A stretch of 64,000 nucleotides of DNA. Origin: Pseudopithomyces maydicus (Eukaryota; Ascomycota; Dothideomycetes; Pleosporales; Didymosphaeriaceae). Where the stretch lies: the NCBI GenBank assembly GCA_026873275.1, contig JANTUC010000014.1, positions 744,001 to 808,000 on the forward strand, given 5' to 3'. Under the pieces are notes generated by a model. The model was given only the letters and a program-made list of their open reading frames with translations. It had not been told where the DNA came from and searched no databases. A program made the translations under genes and the position numbers. The stretch's first letter is position 1; the number at the start of each line of letters is the position of its first letter. Positions 1-11,395 of the stretch are shown in pieces.

Positions 1-1383
1 GCATTGATTGCTACTTCACGGGGAACCGAGGTGATGTCCATGAGTTGTTGGATGTGCTGTTCTGGAAACTGGTTTGAAGGTGACGCTGCAGGAGCAGGCT
101 GTGTCTGCGGCTGGGCTGGAGATTGTGCTGGTGCTCGAGCTGGTGCTGGCGGCTGAGATGCAGATTGAGGCGCAGACTGCTTCGAAGGTTCACCGACCGC
201 GACGGAGGACTCCGCGCCGGGCCCAGCCTGCTTCACGGCGCCCGTCTTTGTGCCGATCTCGGTGTTTCCTGGACCCGGAACGGTTGGCTCATCGGCAGCG
301 AAACCCTTTGGAATTTCGTGTTCGGGGAGGAACGGGACCTCGGTGTCTTCGAAGCACAGGGCGTTCTTTTCCAGGTCGATTTTGGCCTTGTATTTTTTGA
401 GCATGTCGAGGCCGAAAAGGAGATCGACGTCTTTGCCCTCCATTACGGTGAAGGCGCAGGGCATGTCGACGCCGCCGATTTTGATGACAGCGTGGTGCAC
501 GCGGCCAAGGATGGCGGCGGTACCGACACCGCGAGCGATGCCGGCGTAGCGTGTGTCCAGGAGGCGCATGATGCCACACCTCTCGGCACAGCTGGGAGAC
601 ATGATGGTGGCTTGAGCACCCGAATCCACGAAAGCCTTTACGGGTACGCCGTTCACTTCGGTATTGATGTAGAGCATATGAACGGATGCGAAAACTGTGC
701 ACATGTCAGCGTCAAGAAGCAGAAGATGCGGTTGGGGGTTTTGTTTTGAGCTCACCTTCCGGGTTCACATCGTATGCAGTGTGGAGATTCTCTAGAACAC
801 GGTCCTGGCGAATGATCTCTTCAATCTTGCGCTGGGCTTCGATGTTGAAAGGGTCCTCGTTCAGCAGCTGGATCTGGCGCTCCTGCTCGCGTCGGGCTTG
901 CTCCTGATCACGCTCCATCTGGGTGAAGGCTGTTCTCCACTGGACAGGGTCGTTGACGAGGGCAGCAAGGTCGGGTCTTTGCCTAGAGAGCTGTTCCAAG
1001 TTGGGTGGGCTGCGCAATAGTTGCTGTCGCACATCCTCTGGATCCAGGGGTGGCACTCCACTGGCTTGAGCGGGCTGGCGGGTTTGACGAGGACGAGATT
1101 GTGGCTGGCCGCTCCCATGCTGCCGGATGTGCACCGCCATCATCTCGTTATCCCTGACGCCGGCCTGCTCCAATGTCTGAGCGTCGTCGTTCAGCGGCAT
1201 TCCGTTGTAGAACAGTATCTGGGCCTGGGCGGGGCAGTTTGCGTTCTCGGCCTCGATGAAGGCCTTGAGGTCTCGCAGGGTCAGGTCGGCGGGCAGATCG
1301 AGGGTGATGAGCGGCTGGTCCGTCTCGCTGGGCGAGGTGATTGAAATTGTTACGCGTGGCCTATTTGAGTCGCGGTTAGCCAT
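1..1383 (-). CDS. DDI1: DNA damage-inducible protein 1 (Ddi1), ubiquitin shuttle/aspartyl protease, 3' end beyond window
   Basis: Ddi1 carries ubiquitinated cargo to the proteasome and has a retropepsin-like protease. Two exons are visible: 1383-756 and 694-1, with a 61-nt GT-AG intron at 695-755. Residues about 8-80 form a ubiquitin-like domain. A Q/R-rich linker follows. Exon 2 opens with VHMLYINTEVNG and contains the catalytic motif DSGAQAT at about residue 232, then the retropepsin-type stretch DLLFGLDMLKKYKAKID. A P/A/Q-rich linker leads to QQLMDITSVPREVA at the window edge, which is the beginning of a C-terminal UBA domain. The open frame to 1470 lacks an ATG at its end, so the ATG at 1383, just before the UBL, is chosen. 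The gene is truncated only by the window. The domain order makes the identification secure. Confidence 0.93.
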
Positions 1384-2589
1384 CCGGTTTGGCACGTCGC
1401 ACACGACGGTTCCGGCGCGACTTACATGGCCGCGGTCAGCTGGGGTCGATGCTCCCTCTGTGCTATGCAAGATGGTCTGAAAGGAGGCAAGATGACGTGG
1501 TACCGTGTGCGGAGGGCGAGGTGCTTGAGGGTTTCTGGGTGGTTGGCGGCGGGGTTTCCAAATCTTGGGGAGCGTACGAGGGTTTCAGCACACGTTGGGG
1601 TTTGTCAGAAGGCAACAGGTGTGGCCCGGACGTCGAGCGTTCACTTGCAATGGCAGCTAGAAGCGGGTAGAAGGTGGTCGGCCGTCGTCTTGCGCTTGTT
1701 AATAATCAGCGAGGCGGCGCGACGAAGGGTAGAGGCATCATGGGCGGTTACGCGGACACGGGAGATTATAGCGGAGCTGTGGGAGCTCTGGGAGACAGGA
1801 CGTGCCGTTGGGCCGTAGGCAGCACGCAGTTACGTCCGACACTGATGAAGGCATGAAACGGTCCTCGGCGGCGGTGTAGGCTACGCTACCTTGCCTGCTG
1901 CAGGGTTGGGGCACGCGCGGGGCAGCCTTAGCGCGCGGCGGGAGGGAGCCCATGGTCAGCGGGCGGCGGGCGGCGGGCAGGCGGCGGGCAGGGCTGGCTA
2001 CATGTAATGTGCGAATATGTGCAAACATGGTGGACGGCGACGCCTCTGCCGGCCTATAAGTATACACACCCGTGGGCACCAAGCGGGCAGAGCGTGCTCG
2101 AGGCACCCGGGGGCTCTCTGCTCCTTGCTCCTGCCCGCTTCCGCCCATCGGGTTTGCTCTTGCCGTCGGCCACTGCTCGCTCCTGCCGTCGGTGCACGAC
2201 AGCATAAGGTTGGAAGCTGCAGCCCGCGCCGGTGCATGCCTGCCTTTTTTGCACCATTGCCCATTGCCATTGCCTCGATGCCATTGACTGCACCGCTCAT
2301 CTGGCCCTCCCTTCACATCGCCTTGTCTCCTCCTACCCCAAGCGTCAACATGTAGATATGTACCGACCAGGCCGATGGCCCCCCATGTTGATGGTTGCCC
2401 GTGGTACAGTACAGGCTGGCAGGGTGCTGGGCTAGGCGCGTCAATCCGATCTACAACGGCGGCGGGCCAGGGTCTGGCCAACATCCCCCGGATGTCCTAG
2501 AGCACCCGTGGACCTCAACTGATCACGGGTCCATCCTCCCACGCACCCTCTCATCGTCTTAGCAAACCGACCCCCAGTGCCAAGTCATC
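1384..2589. other. GC-rich divergent intergenic region (DDI1 / GNAT gene)
   Basis: This 1.2-kb stretch separates two divergently transcribed genes and should hold both promoters. It contains G/C-rich simple sequence, for example repeated GGCGGGC units around 1965-1990. A TATAAGTATA-like motif lies near 2056. Open frames on both strands are low-complexity, mutually overlapping and resemble no family I know, so none is called. Confidence 0.6.
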
Positions 2590-3700
2590 ATGCCGCGGGA
2601 TTTCCTAGCGGATAAGAAGACGCTCGAGGATATGCCGCCGCTGTCCAAGGAACCCCAACAAGCAGACAGCCCCGACGACCCGAACCCGATGCCATCGCTC
2701 TACAAAGTACCCACCACCTTTGTCGAGGACCGCTTCAAGCGCATGACCGAGCTGCATCCTTTTTCTTCGCTGCTGAACCAGGACGATCTGGATGACTGCG
2801 ACTGGCTGGAGCATGCCGCTTTCGACGCAAACGAGGCGGCGTCGCGGGAAAAGGTAGGTGCATTGCTTGTTATTTATTTCTCCGCCGCACCCTGGTCTCC
2901 CTCGCCATACCGTTTCGCTTGATTGTGCAACAATGTCTCGGTCGGGCGCCAGCCGTCAAACAAAGGCAGCGGCTTCAATGCGTGTTGTCGTCGCTCATGC
3001 GCGAACTAATCCTGTCCTGCCGTCCATCTTTGGATGACCTTGTGGCTGCCGCGTAAAGCCGCTCGCTTCGCAATACCACTTTGTTTTTTTTTACTTGTCT
3101 AGGAGGAGCAATCGAGAGATTCATCTCCCTCCCGAGACTGACATTGCGTTAGATACATTACCGCCTCACCGTCTGTGGCGAACTCTGCTCCGGCCTGTTC
3201 TCCTCTGCCTACCCCACCGTCACCGGACCCCTCTCCAAGATGATCAAAGCTCACGACTGGCCCCCGTAGACTCGAGAGATTCCGACCGCAAGAGGATACT
3301 AATGGGCCATATCATAGCAACCAAGTTCTCCGGCGGCAACATTGTCACCGACGACTCCATGGCTTTCCCTGCTGACTGGAAAACCAACTATCAGCTCTCT
3401 CCGTCTGTCGGACACGACGAAGAAGGCGACACCATATGCCTGCATTCCCTCTGCGTGCATCCCGATCTGAACGGGAAGGGTCTTGGTGGCGTACTTTTAA
3501 GAGCATGGACTCAGCGAATGAGGGATGCTGGATTGGGCAAGCGAATTGCTTTGATATGCAGGGAGCGTCTCGTCAAGTTTTATGAGAATGCAGGCTTCAT
3601 GAAGGTTGGCCCGAGTGCATGCCAATATGGCGGAGGCGGCTGGATCGATATGGTCATGGAGTTCGACAGTGCCAGCATCGATGATGATATGCTCCCTTGA
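2590..3700 (+). CDS. GNAT-family N-acetyltransferase (fungal polyamine/arylalkylamine acetyltransferase-like), apparent frameshift
   Basis: Probable acetyl-CoA-dependent amine N-acetyltransferase; the substrate is not determined by sequence. Exon 1 (2590-2853) encodes an N-terminus typical of this fungal family (LYKVPTTFVEDRFKRMTELH, then DDCDWLEHAAF and NEAASREK). A 299-nt intron (2854-3152) ends at a TAG preceded by a CTGAC branch-like site. Exon 2 (3153-3700) continues YRLTVCGELC. Further on come MGHIIATK, VTDDSM, the acetyl-CoA loop NGKGLGG and the C-terminal YGGGGWIDMV. Within exon 2 the frame is interrupted. Before the CCCCC run at 3261-3265 the protein reads in one frame to a TAG, and after it in another; one more C would join them into about 270 residues. 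A 53-nt intron at 3197-3249 is a weaker alternative because its donor is GTTCTC. The family call is firm; the exact exon 2 structure is not. Confidence 0.8.
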
Positions 3701-6700
3701 ACATGGAGCTTGCCTGCGAGATGATGAAAATGATGTCTAGCGCCTGTTTGGAAATGATAAAAGAAAAACGATACAATGAAAATGGTTGAGCTCACGTGGC
3801 TATGATATGCTTGAATCTTTGAACCTCGGAACCTAGGAAAAGAATAAAAATATACCGATCAAAGTCAACGTTGTCCATGTCTCAAAGTGATCTACACCTA
3901 GGCACCTAGGGCGCCCGCCCGGGCGGCGCGACTCTCACGTGACCTAACCCCAGCCCTGGAGGTGCCCAGTATTCCTAGATCCGTTGAATCACCTCCAGTT
4001 CTCGCCCACATATCTGTAGACTATTTTTATAAACAAGGCGAGCAGAAGATGGACTAATTAGCCTTGGAGATCACCCCAGAAGCGCACAGACTTCCAGAAA
4101 GGGCGCTGTCAGCATGGGCCACGGACGTGCAAAATCGCCGCGGATGATGGCGGAAGACAAGTAAGCAAAGCACGGGTACTTAGATATCATCATATCTTGG
4201 AGTCATATATGTTGGTGTCATCATGACCAAGGATTTTGGTTTTTGGATGTTCAAATTTTGCTTTCGTGCGATAGAGGTTGGGAGGGAAATTGGGAACATA
4301 CGTATGATACATGTGTATACGTAGGTGGTTCGAGGTGTAGATACGTGTGGTTTTTTTTTGACACACGGGCAAGATGTTTCGGTAATGGGTGTATAGTGTA
4401 TAATATGTATACCGCACCCCAGCTCCTTTGTGGTGGGTTATAACGCTTCAACCCCAAGCCAACCTCGCCTCAATGAATACATCATCCTTCACACATCTCC
4501 AACCAAATCCAAATAACATCCCAGCATACATAAGCTTCCTTCGGTAGATCCAAACCCTTCACAGCCCTCCCCTTTCTTATCAGTATCCAAGCCATCTATC
4601 CTCTTGGCCGTGGCGTAGTTCTGGCCCCAGGCATGAGGCCCCCAACGCACAGTGGAATTTTTTTCAGGGTTTCGTCCGCCGCGTGAGGCATACATATGTA
4701 CGTACATACAAGCTAGGTATGTATGTCGCTGCACAGTGACGACCCCTATCCCATGCCGTCTCATCGCATACCCATGGAGGATTATCGACATAGTAATGTC
4801 CCGTTTCGGCGTGCTGTGAGTAAAAAGGTGCACCCATGTATACGGTACTATATGTCGAGAAAGAAACCAACCTGCGCTTTCCCTTATCTATCACCTGCGG
4901 CGCGCGAGGTTCCGGTGTGAAATACATACATTCACTCCACCACTGTTCTCCGTTTTAGTCCGAATATCTGAATGTACCCCGTTGCGAAGTGCGGGTAACG
5001 CCTAGCGGCATAGTGCTTGGGTAAATTTGGGGGCGTTGGGCTGATTCTTAAAGGGGATAGCCTTGCGATGAGTACGGTAATTAGCGGGCTGGGTATGTTT
5101 TGTATGTATGTATGCTACGACGGTTGCGTACATATGCGCTGCTGGAGCGTTGAGATGCGTACGCGGCAGGTCAAGCTCTATCTTCTCGGTAAAGTACCCA
5201 ATTCATGCACGGTGAAGTTTATATCGAACCATTTGAATTGTACATTTGCAGGGATTGCAGGGATGCGTTGTCCCATCCGTGTGATCTGTGAGATAGAGAC
5301 AACCCACGTGTACGCGAATACAGGGCTGTGAGTGACCACGATTGCAAGATGCTACAAAACGAGGACCAAGATGCGCGGTGCCAAAAATCGTCCATGCATC
5401 CGATCAGCACACATACAATCCAGATGTCCATCGTCGAGGTCCACCGCTCCGCCAGCACGTGGCTGCCTCAAAGCGGTGAACTACATGTACGATGGAACGA
5501 TCAACGACCCAGAACGCGACCCAAGCCACTACGCGAATCCTGTCCTGCCCTGCCCTGCACCCGGCGTGGATCAATCCACGCGAAACGGCTCGCATCCATT
5601 CCAGCAATCGGGTCGTCGGTCGCAAGCTAGCCCCGATTTCGCTCTTTCTTACATACAGTACGGATAGATGGCCCTGACTCGAGAGCAGGCGGAGCCTCCA
5701 CGCCGCGAATCTCATATCTCAAATCTCAAATCTCACCGGTATCTCTGCGCCGCGTTCGTTGTATTGTCGGTAGATTCGGTGAATTCGCGTGGGCGGACTG
5801 GTGTACATGTATGTATCCGTTCCGTTGCGGGGGATTGTTTGGCCGCGCGGGGAATTGGCTGTACATAGATACATGCACATAGATACGTGTAGTCTATGCT
5901 TCGTAGCTATGACTTTACAGTAGTAAAGTTAATAACGGACTGTGTATCATGCATGCTTGAAACCGCATCGTCATTACCGGCGCATACGGTATCGCCGGTT
6001 AGAACGCCTGAATACACCGGCAGCCATCTGAAGGGCGGAACGGTAGTCGGGCAAACTCACACCAGCAACAATATGCGCCGTCCGCGTCATACAAAAAGGC
6101 TACCTGAGGCTTAGCCCACGGCGGCTGCTTACCCTTATTTCCTACTCGGGTTAGAGTTGCGAGCCACGACCCGTAAACGATCTAAACGGAGGCTGAAGCG
6201 GGCTACGCACCGATAAAACAGTCATCATTGCTCAATACACGAGCTGTCGAATTGCGTCGCAACGTGCGTTTCGCGCATGGCTAACTTGTACGGGGAGAGA
6301 TTCGTAGTAATCGGCCGACAGCCGGGTTGGCACGACGCGAATCAATGGCCCTGCGCCTGGTTGGAGGTATGACATGGCGTCCGAGGGGGTGCGTTGGTTG
6401 TTCGTCGCAGAATGCTGCCGTGGGGATATAAGGCAGAGGGACGAGGAGGTGGTGGGTCAGAGTAGGAAGTACGTTCGCTGCACACGCCAGCAGTATAACT
6501 TAACCCCCAATCTTACGACCCCCATTTGGACGACGACTCATACAAACACACGTATCATCCCATCAGATTGTCCCCTACTCTATCTATATCTTCCCATCCC
6601 TTCCTGGCTTACGGGACCGAGTACATACATACCCAGTGCCCCCTTTCATCCCAGGTCGACACCCATCACAGTCCTCCACGCATACATACCTCTGATCACA

Positions 6701-6718
6701 CACCACATCTAAACCGCC
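3701..6718. other. 3-kb gene-free stretch
   Basis: No credible gene was found. Open frames on both strands are short, overlapping and without recognisable motifs. The region contains scattered ATAC/GTAT-type simple sequence (for example near 4690-4720 and 5100-5115) and a small GC-rich palindromic patch near 3900-3930. The last few hundred bases are pyrimidine-rich and probably form the promoter and leader of the RTA1 gene at 6719. Confidence 0.5.
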
Positions 6719-7654
6719 ATGCCTGACCGAGTCCGAGCCCCCGAGTGGTGCACAAACGTTGGTCCCGAGTGTCCCGTCGAAGCCACCGTCTACGGTTACT
6801 ACCCATCACTGGGCTGGAACGCCTTCTTCGCCGCCGCCTTCGGCCTCGCCTTCGTGCTCCAACTCATCCTAGGCATCCGCTACAAAACATGGACGTACAT
6901 GATCGGCGTCGGTCTCGGATGTCTCGGTGAGCTCATCGGTTACATTGGCCGCCTAATGATGTACAACAACCCCTACGACGACAACGGCTTCACGATTCAG
7001 ATCGTGCTGCTCATCTTCAGCCCTGCCTTCTTAGCCGCAGGTATATACCTTACGCTTAAGCACATTGTTATCAGCTTCGGCGAGCAATGGAGTCGTCTCC
7101 GTCCGAACTGGTACACCTACATCTTCATCGCGTGCGACATCACGAGTTTGGTGCTGCAATCCGCTGGTGGTGCCCTCGCTGCTACCGCCGACGACAGCAA
7201 CCAAAAGGCACTGGATGCCGGCACGGACATCATGATCGGCGGTATCATCTTCCAGGTTGTCGTCCTCGCCATCTTCGCCCTCTTCGTCCTCGAGTACTCC
7301 GTCCGCACCTACCGACACCGCGCGGAACTCTCCTCTTCCGCGCTCGACCTCTGGGCATCGACCAAGTTCCGCCTCTTCTGCGGCGCTGTCGTCATCGCAT
7401 ACGTGGGCATCCTGATCCGATGCATCTACCGCATTCCGGAGCTGCTTGGAGGGTGGGCGAATGACCTGATGAGGAACGAGACGGATTTCATTGCGTTGGA
7501 AGGGTGGATGATTCTGATTACGGTGGTGGCACAGACGGTGTTCCATCCTGGTTGGTTCTTCCCTGCGCTGGGGGGAACTATGTTCAATAAGAAGGGTGGG
7601 GAGAAGATGTCGAGTGTCAGTGAGAGTGAGATTGAGATGGCGTCTCGAGTGTAA
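6719..7654 (+). CDS. RTA1-like seven-transmembrane protein
   Basis: Member of the fungal RTA1/RSB1 lipid-translocating exporter family (Rsb1 relates to sphingoid base release, Rta1 to 7-aminocholesterol resistance). The intronless 311-residue frame matches the usual family length. After a short extracellular segment with two cysteines there are seven hydrophobic helices, at roughly residues 30-52, 57-75, 88-110, 124-146, 160-185, 205-225 and 245-265. Family-typical stretches include LGCLGELIGYIGR in helix 2, CDITSLVLQSAGG in helix 4 and RCIYRIPEL after helix 6. The tail is polar and Ser/Glu-rich. It probably acts in the plasma membrane; the substrate cannot be read from sequence. Confidence 0.93.
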   Translation: MPDRVRAPEWCTNVGPECPVEATVYGYYPSLGWNAFFAAAFGLAFVLQLILGIRYKTWTYMIGVGLGCLGELIGYIGRLMMYNNPYDDNGFTIQIVLLIFSPAFLAAGIYLTLKHIVISFGEQWSRLRPNWYTYIFIACDITSLVLQSAGGALAATADDSNQKALDAGTDIMIGGIIFQVVVLAIFALFVLEYSVRTYRHRAELSSSALDLWASTKFRLFCGAVVIAYVGILIRCIYRIPELLGGWANDLMRNETDFIALEGWMILITVVAQTVFHPGWFFPALGGTMFNKKGGEKMSSVSESEIEMASRV

Positions 7655-8233
7655 GATGGGGTTGGGCATATAGAACAAGGATTGTATTAGAAGCGTGTAC
7701 CCTTACGGGTTGTGGGATTTGTGGGGCTGAATACACTTGCTGCTGTTTCTTTGCGTTGGCGTCCGGGGCTCAATTACACGACATAGTGTGTTCTACTGGT
7801 TGATGAATTATTTATCAACATACATAGTAACGTATATCCATAATTAAGCGTAGTCTGTCTGCAACCAGATCTTATGTAACAGGAAAACATGACATTATAT
7901 CTTCTTCTATGGTCGTGCTGGACAGACCATGAGGCTATGATGTTCATTGTCTCGTCTGTCCCCTGCTCCTGTTAAACCTCAAGGCAAATCCTAAACCCTG
8001 TCTCTAGTCTACAAGCACTGCGCCATTAATAGATTCATGCCAATACACCCGAGCCAATCACGAAATTTACCATACACAGAAGCTCCTTGTAGCATACCTA
8101 GAACATAGGTATCACACATTTCAATTTACAATGTCAATCTCAGAGACATAGCACATTTTTAAAATAATATGTATATTCACAGAACAACGTCAAGCTTGAA
8201 CCACCGACGGTTCACGGCGTTATGTCCAGCGCC
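7655..8233. other. Convergent 3' intergenic region
   Basis: AT-rich spacer between the ends of the RTA1 gene (plus) and RRP8 (minus). It should contain both 3' UTRs and polyadenylation sites. I see no gene in it. Confidence 0.6.
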
Positions 8234-9860
8234 CTACCTAATTTTATACAAGCACGGCTTAAGAACCTTCCCGCTCTCCGCATCATCGGGATCATCATCC
8301 TCCACAGCCGTAAACTTCTTCCCCTTCATGCCCATCTTCATCCCATTCCCATTCACCGACGCCTTCACATTCTTGCCCTTGGTCGGCTGCGCCGCCTTCA
8401 CAAACTGCATCCGCACAAACATCTTGTTTTCAAGATCGATCGCCACCGACGGCTTCTCCGGCGGCGCATCCAACATGAACCCGTGAGACCGCAACACCGA
8501 AACGAACGCCGACACATCGGTGCCCTCCTTCGCGGCCACACCATCGATACGCGTCGCGAGCTCTACCTCGTCGTCTGAATCCATCTCTCCGTCGTCGCGC
8601 GTCTCTTGCTTCTTGGGCTTGGGCCCTCCTTGCGAAGGCTGCCGATGGAATTGATCGGCGGCTTACCGCTGCCCTTCCCGCCCTTCTTCTCGACGCGCCC
8701 GAAGCGGCTCTTGATCTCTGCGACCCAGAGCTCGCCACGCCATCGGAGGATGCGGTATGCTTCGTCGATGAAGTCGAGCCAGTTTGTGCCCATGAGCGCG
8801 AGGCAGAAGACTGCGACGTCGACGGATGCATCTGCGCATGGTAGAGCGGATATATCTGCGATGGTGACGAGGTTGTGAGAGGGTCCGGAGGGCTTCGAAA
8901 GATCGTACGAGTTGATGTGCATGTTTAGAGCCTTGATGTGTGGTTGGAGGCGGTAAGAGAGCGATGCGGTACCGCAGCCCAAGTCGGCGATTGTGCAGTG
9001 GCCCTTCAGGTTCCTGGGGAGGGGCTTCACGCCGTCTTCCATCGGGACGAGTTCTTCTGGGGCGGTGGTAGTAGGGTCGCGGTATCGGGGGCCCTTGTCC
9101 TTGCGTTTCTTGTCTGCCTTGGGGGTCGGACTTTGCCGCGGGTAAGGATAGTGGAGCAGAACACGTCGACGGGGTTTTCGGGCCAGGATTCGGTTTGCAT
9201 GGCGAAGCCGCGGTGGTAGTCTTCGAACATGGAGGGGTCTTCTTTGAAGAGAGCGAGGGAGTCGGCAGAAGGCTTTGTGTAGAGCGTTTCGTTCAGGTGT
9301 CTGAAGCGGGCGCCTGCTAGCTTCTGTCGCATGGATTTCTGGAGGGGTGTAAGGCCTTTGGGCTCCGGTGGCAGAAGAGACTCTAGGATGGCGGCCGGCG
9401 GTGCGTTGGCATCGGCAGACGGTGCATCTTTCTTTTGCTCCTTCTTCTGCTTCTTCTTATCGCGCTTCGGCTCGCCATCATGCGATTTATCCTTGCTGTC
9501 TGCTTCAGCACCTGCCTGCGCATCGCTTGCCGCCTTATCATTATCCTCATCGCCAGCATCACCCTCCTTCTCACTCTGCTTGTTCTTCCTCTTCCTCTTC
9601 TTCCCTCTCTTTTCTTGTGCGCCCTCGTCCGCCGGCTGTGCCTGGTCCTTCTCCGCAACTTTGCTCTCCGGCGCGCTCGGTAGCTTCCCCTCAATCACTT
9701 TGTCCCAAATTTCTGTCACATTGCCTGCATTGACCTGTTCCTCCTGCTTCTGCTTCCTCTTCTTTGCCTTCTTGCCTTGCTTGTCTGGGTCCTGGGCCTT
9801 GGGCTTCTCAACTTGGGTCGCGAGCTTCGCAGAGACGTTCCACCCGGGGACGGAGAACAT
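8234..9860 (-). CDS. RRP8: Rrp8-type 25S rRNA (adenine-N1) methyltransferase, apparent frameshift
   Basis: Nucleolar SAM-dependent methyltransferase making m1A in large-subunit rRNA. The ATG at 9860 gives MFSVPGWNVSA, the usual fungal start. A long Lys/Glu-rich disordered region, expected for a nucleolar protein, spans about residues 20-165. It is followed by LTPLQKSMRQKLAGARFRHL, the Rrp8 entry motif, and by NPVDVF. The SAM-binding motif IADLGCGTASLSY, then DISALP and VAEIKSRFGRV, are all present, and the C-terminus LKPCLYKIR is canonical. Two frame changes occur. The first is at a five-G run on the plus strand (9121-9125), where one extra base restores the frame. The second, near 8618-8673, fits a 38-nt GT-AG intron or another -1 shift. 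The first cannot be a normal intron because conserved sequence lies on both sides. Confidence 0.88.
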
Positions 9861-10519
9861 GTTTGCTTGTGTGGCGCGCAAAGCGGCGGGACAATGGAGC
9901 GGGAATGGCGTATTGGCGGGAGCTCGTTTTCATGAGGATGGGTCGTCTTGAAATTTTAGCGGGGCCGGGGCTATGTATCGCCGATACGCCGATTCTCCGA
10001 TTTCACTTTTCACTTTCACCATAGCGAAATCGACGGTGTTTGTTTATTACCGAACTAGGAAGTTTGAAAATGATATCACCTTAATTGTCACCGCCTTGGC
10101 ATTTTTGCTGCTCTGTTCCACAGTTTCTTTATTCATTACACCTGTTTCATGTTACGACTTTATAGTATCAATTCTTTGAGCATCATATGACTCTTACTTG
10201 ATTACTTGGCTTAATTTCCCATTAGAAACATCGCTGGTCCAAGCATAATAGACAGCTTTACGAATCACGCCTGCAAAAGATAATTACGCCGCTCATAAAT
10301 CTACAAAGAAGGGAACCAATGATATGTGAGAAGCCTATCATGAAGAACCACGAAGCCCCACGAACAGGAAAGAGCTCAATTTGGGGCAGCTTAAACACGG
10401 GTAACGCGAGTCAAGGCAGGGTATCGGATTGAACTATAGATTTCGTAACATTAACTAGGCACAAGCTCACTCCTGATCAGAACAACATGCTCATACTGAC
10501 CCTCGCAAAAAACATCGCC
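9861..10519. other. RRP8 upstream region / downstream of phosphoesterase-like gene
   Basis: Should contain the RRP8 promoter and the 3' UTR of the gene ending at 10520. AT-rich in its distal half. No gene seen. Confidence 0.5.
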
Positions 10520-11395
10520 CTAAATTTTGATAATCTTTGTCACATCAAACAAATCGGCCTTCTCTTTATCCGAAATGCCATCCTTCAGCACTCCTTTTTC
10601 CTCTTCACCAACTCGTCCTCGTTGATTACTCACAACTTTAATACCAAATCGCTTGGCTTTTCCTGTCCTCCCAGTCGACCCATGCACCCAGTACCTTACA
10701 CCGTTCCAATGATCACCATTCAGGAGGTCCGTGCCATGTGCAGAGCTCCAGGGCGAATGTACTTGCCACGGCGGTAGCGTATGATGCAAGTCAGGAGTGA
10801 ACGACGAAACAATGACCAACTGCGGAGACGATGTAGATGCCGCATCTGTACCAGCAAGCGCCTTCGCGTCATTTACCTCAGCCTGCAACCAAGCTAAATC
10901 TTGAACATGCTCTTCGTTGTGGTCAGAGATGGTCCACCCCCGGATACCTTCGTTCGCATCGAATTCCGGGACTTTCTTGAGCACCGCGGTTTCTGCGGCT
11001 TGAGGAATTTGACTCCATAATGTGCATCCAAGTAATGTTATATTTGTCCCTGGTACGACTGCTCTAGTTCGGTATAAGATTTGCAGTTTTCCTCTGACGG
11101 CAGTTTCTTCTTGCATGTGCTGCGCTAGCTGTATACCTTCGTTGTGCGTGAGGCCGTGGAATTCCAGGGCTCCGAGAACAAGGTATACCTTATCGTAGAG
11201 ATTACATCGTCGGATCAAGAAGGATAGGTAGGCATCGTAGTCAGATAGATGACCGACGTTTCCCGCGAGAATCAGATATGGTGCTGATACTGGGATGTGG
11301 AAAGTGAGATATTGTGATTCGTGGTTGAGGTATAGATCGGAAAGGATCTGAAAAGTGGTCTTAGGAGTGGAAAAGAGGCCGGAAAGTCGCTTCAT
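10520..11395 (-). CDS. Calcineurin-like metallophosphoesterase homologue with degenerate active site (predicted pseudoenzyme)
   Basis: Intronless 291-residue protein colinear with a fungal calcineurin-like phosphoesterase family. The framework is preserved: FQILSDLYL at the start, then APYLILAGNVG, VYLVLGALEFHG, TNITLLGCTLWSQIP, IRGWTISDHNEEHVQDLAWL, QLVIVSSFTPD, a Gly-Ser-Thr-Gly loop and IKVVSNQRGR. The metal-binding positions are nearly all changed. DxH reads DLY, GD reads GN, GNHE reads GALE, the mid-protein His-His position reads Ser-Phe, and GHTH reads GSTG. Only the first Asp remains. The frame is free of stops and the fold-defining hydrophobic strands are kept, which suggests a maintained non-catalytic protein rather than a decaying gene. 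Partner and role are unknown. Confidence 0.8.
   Translation of the reverse strand: MKRLSGLFSTPKTTFQILSDLYLNHESQYLTFHIPVSAPYLILAGNVGHLSDYDAYLSFLIRRCNLYDKVYLVLGALEFHGLTHNEGIQLAQHMQEETAVRGKLQILYRTRAVVPGTNITLLGCTLWSQIPQAAETAVLKKVPEFDANEGIRGWTISDHNEEHVQDLAWLQAEVNDAKALAGTDAASTSSPQLVIVSSFTPDLHHTLPPWQVHSPWSSAHGTDLLNGDHWNGVRYWVHGSTGRTGKAKRFGIKVVSNQRGRVGEEEKGVLKDGISDKEKADLFDVTKIIKI

Noticed and set aside
1738..2484. Long minus-strand open frame of 248 codons
   Set aside because: GC-rich composition artefact overlapping several other frames, no recognisable motif; the region is a divergent promoter.
3197..3249. 53-nt intron repairing the GNAT gene
   Set aside because: Frame works, but the donor GTTCTC is weak, it would remove family-like FSSAYPTV sequence, and four other genes show the same C/G-run defect that explains this break without an intron.
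3701..6718. Possible transposon relic or RIP-mutated repeat in the 3-kb gene-free stretch
   Set aside because: No terminal repeats, transposase-like frame, or strong C-to-T skew could be seen by eye.
9094..9131. 38-nt intron (GTCCGA...ACAAG) repairing the first RRP8 break
   Set aside because: Non-consensus donor within the conserved GKVRP region and below the usual intron length; a missing base in the five-base run is simpler.
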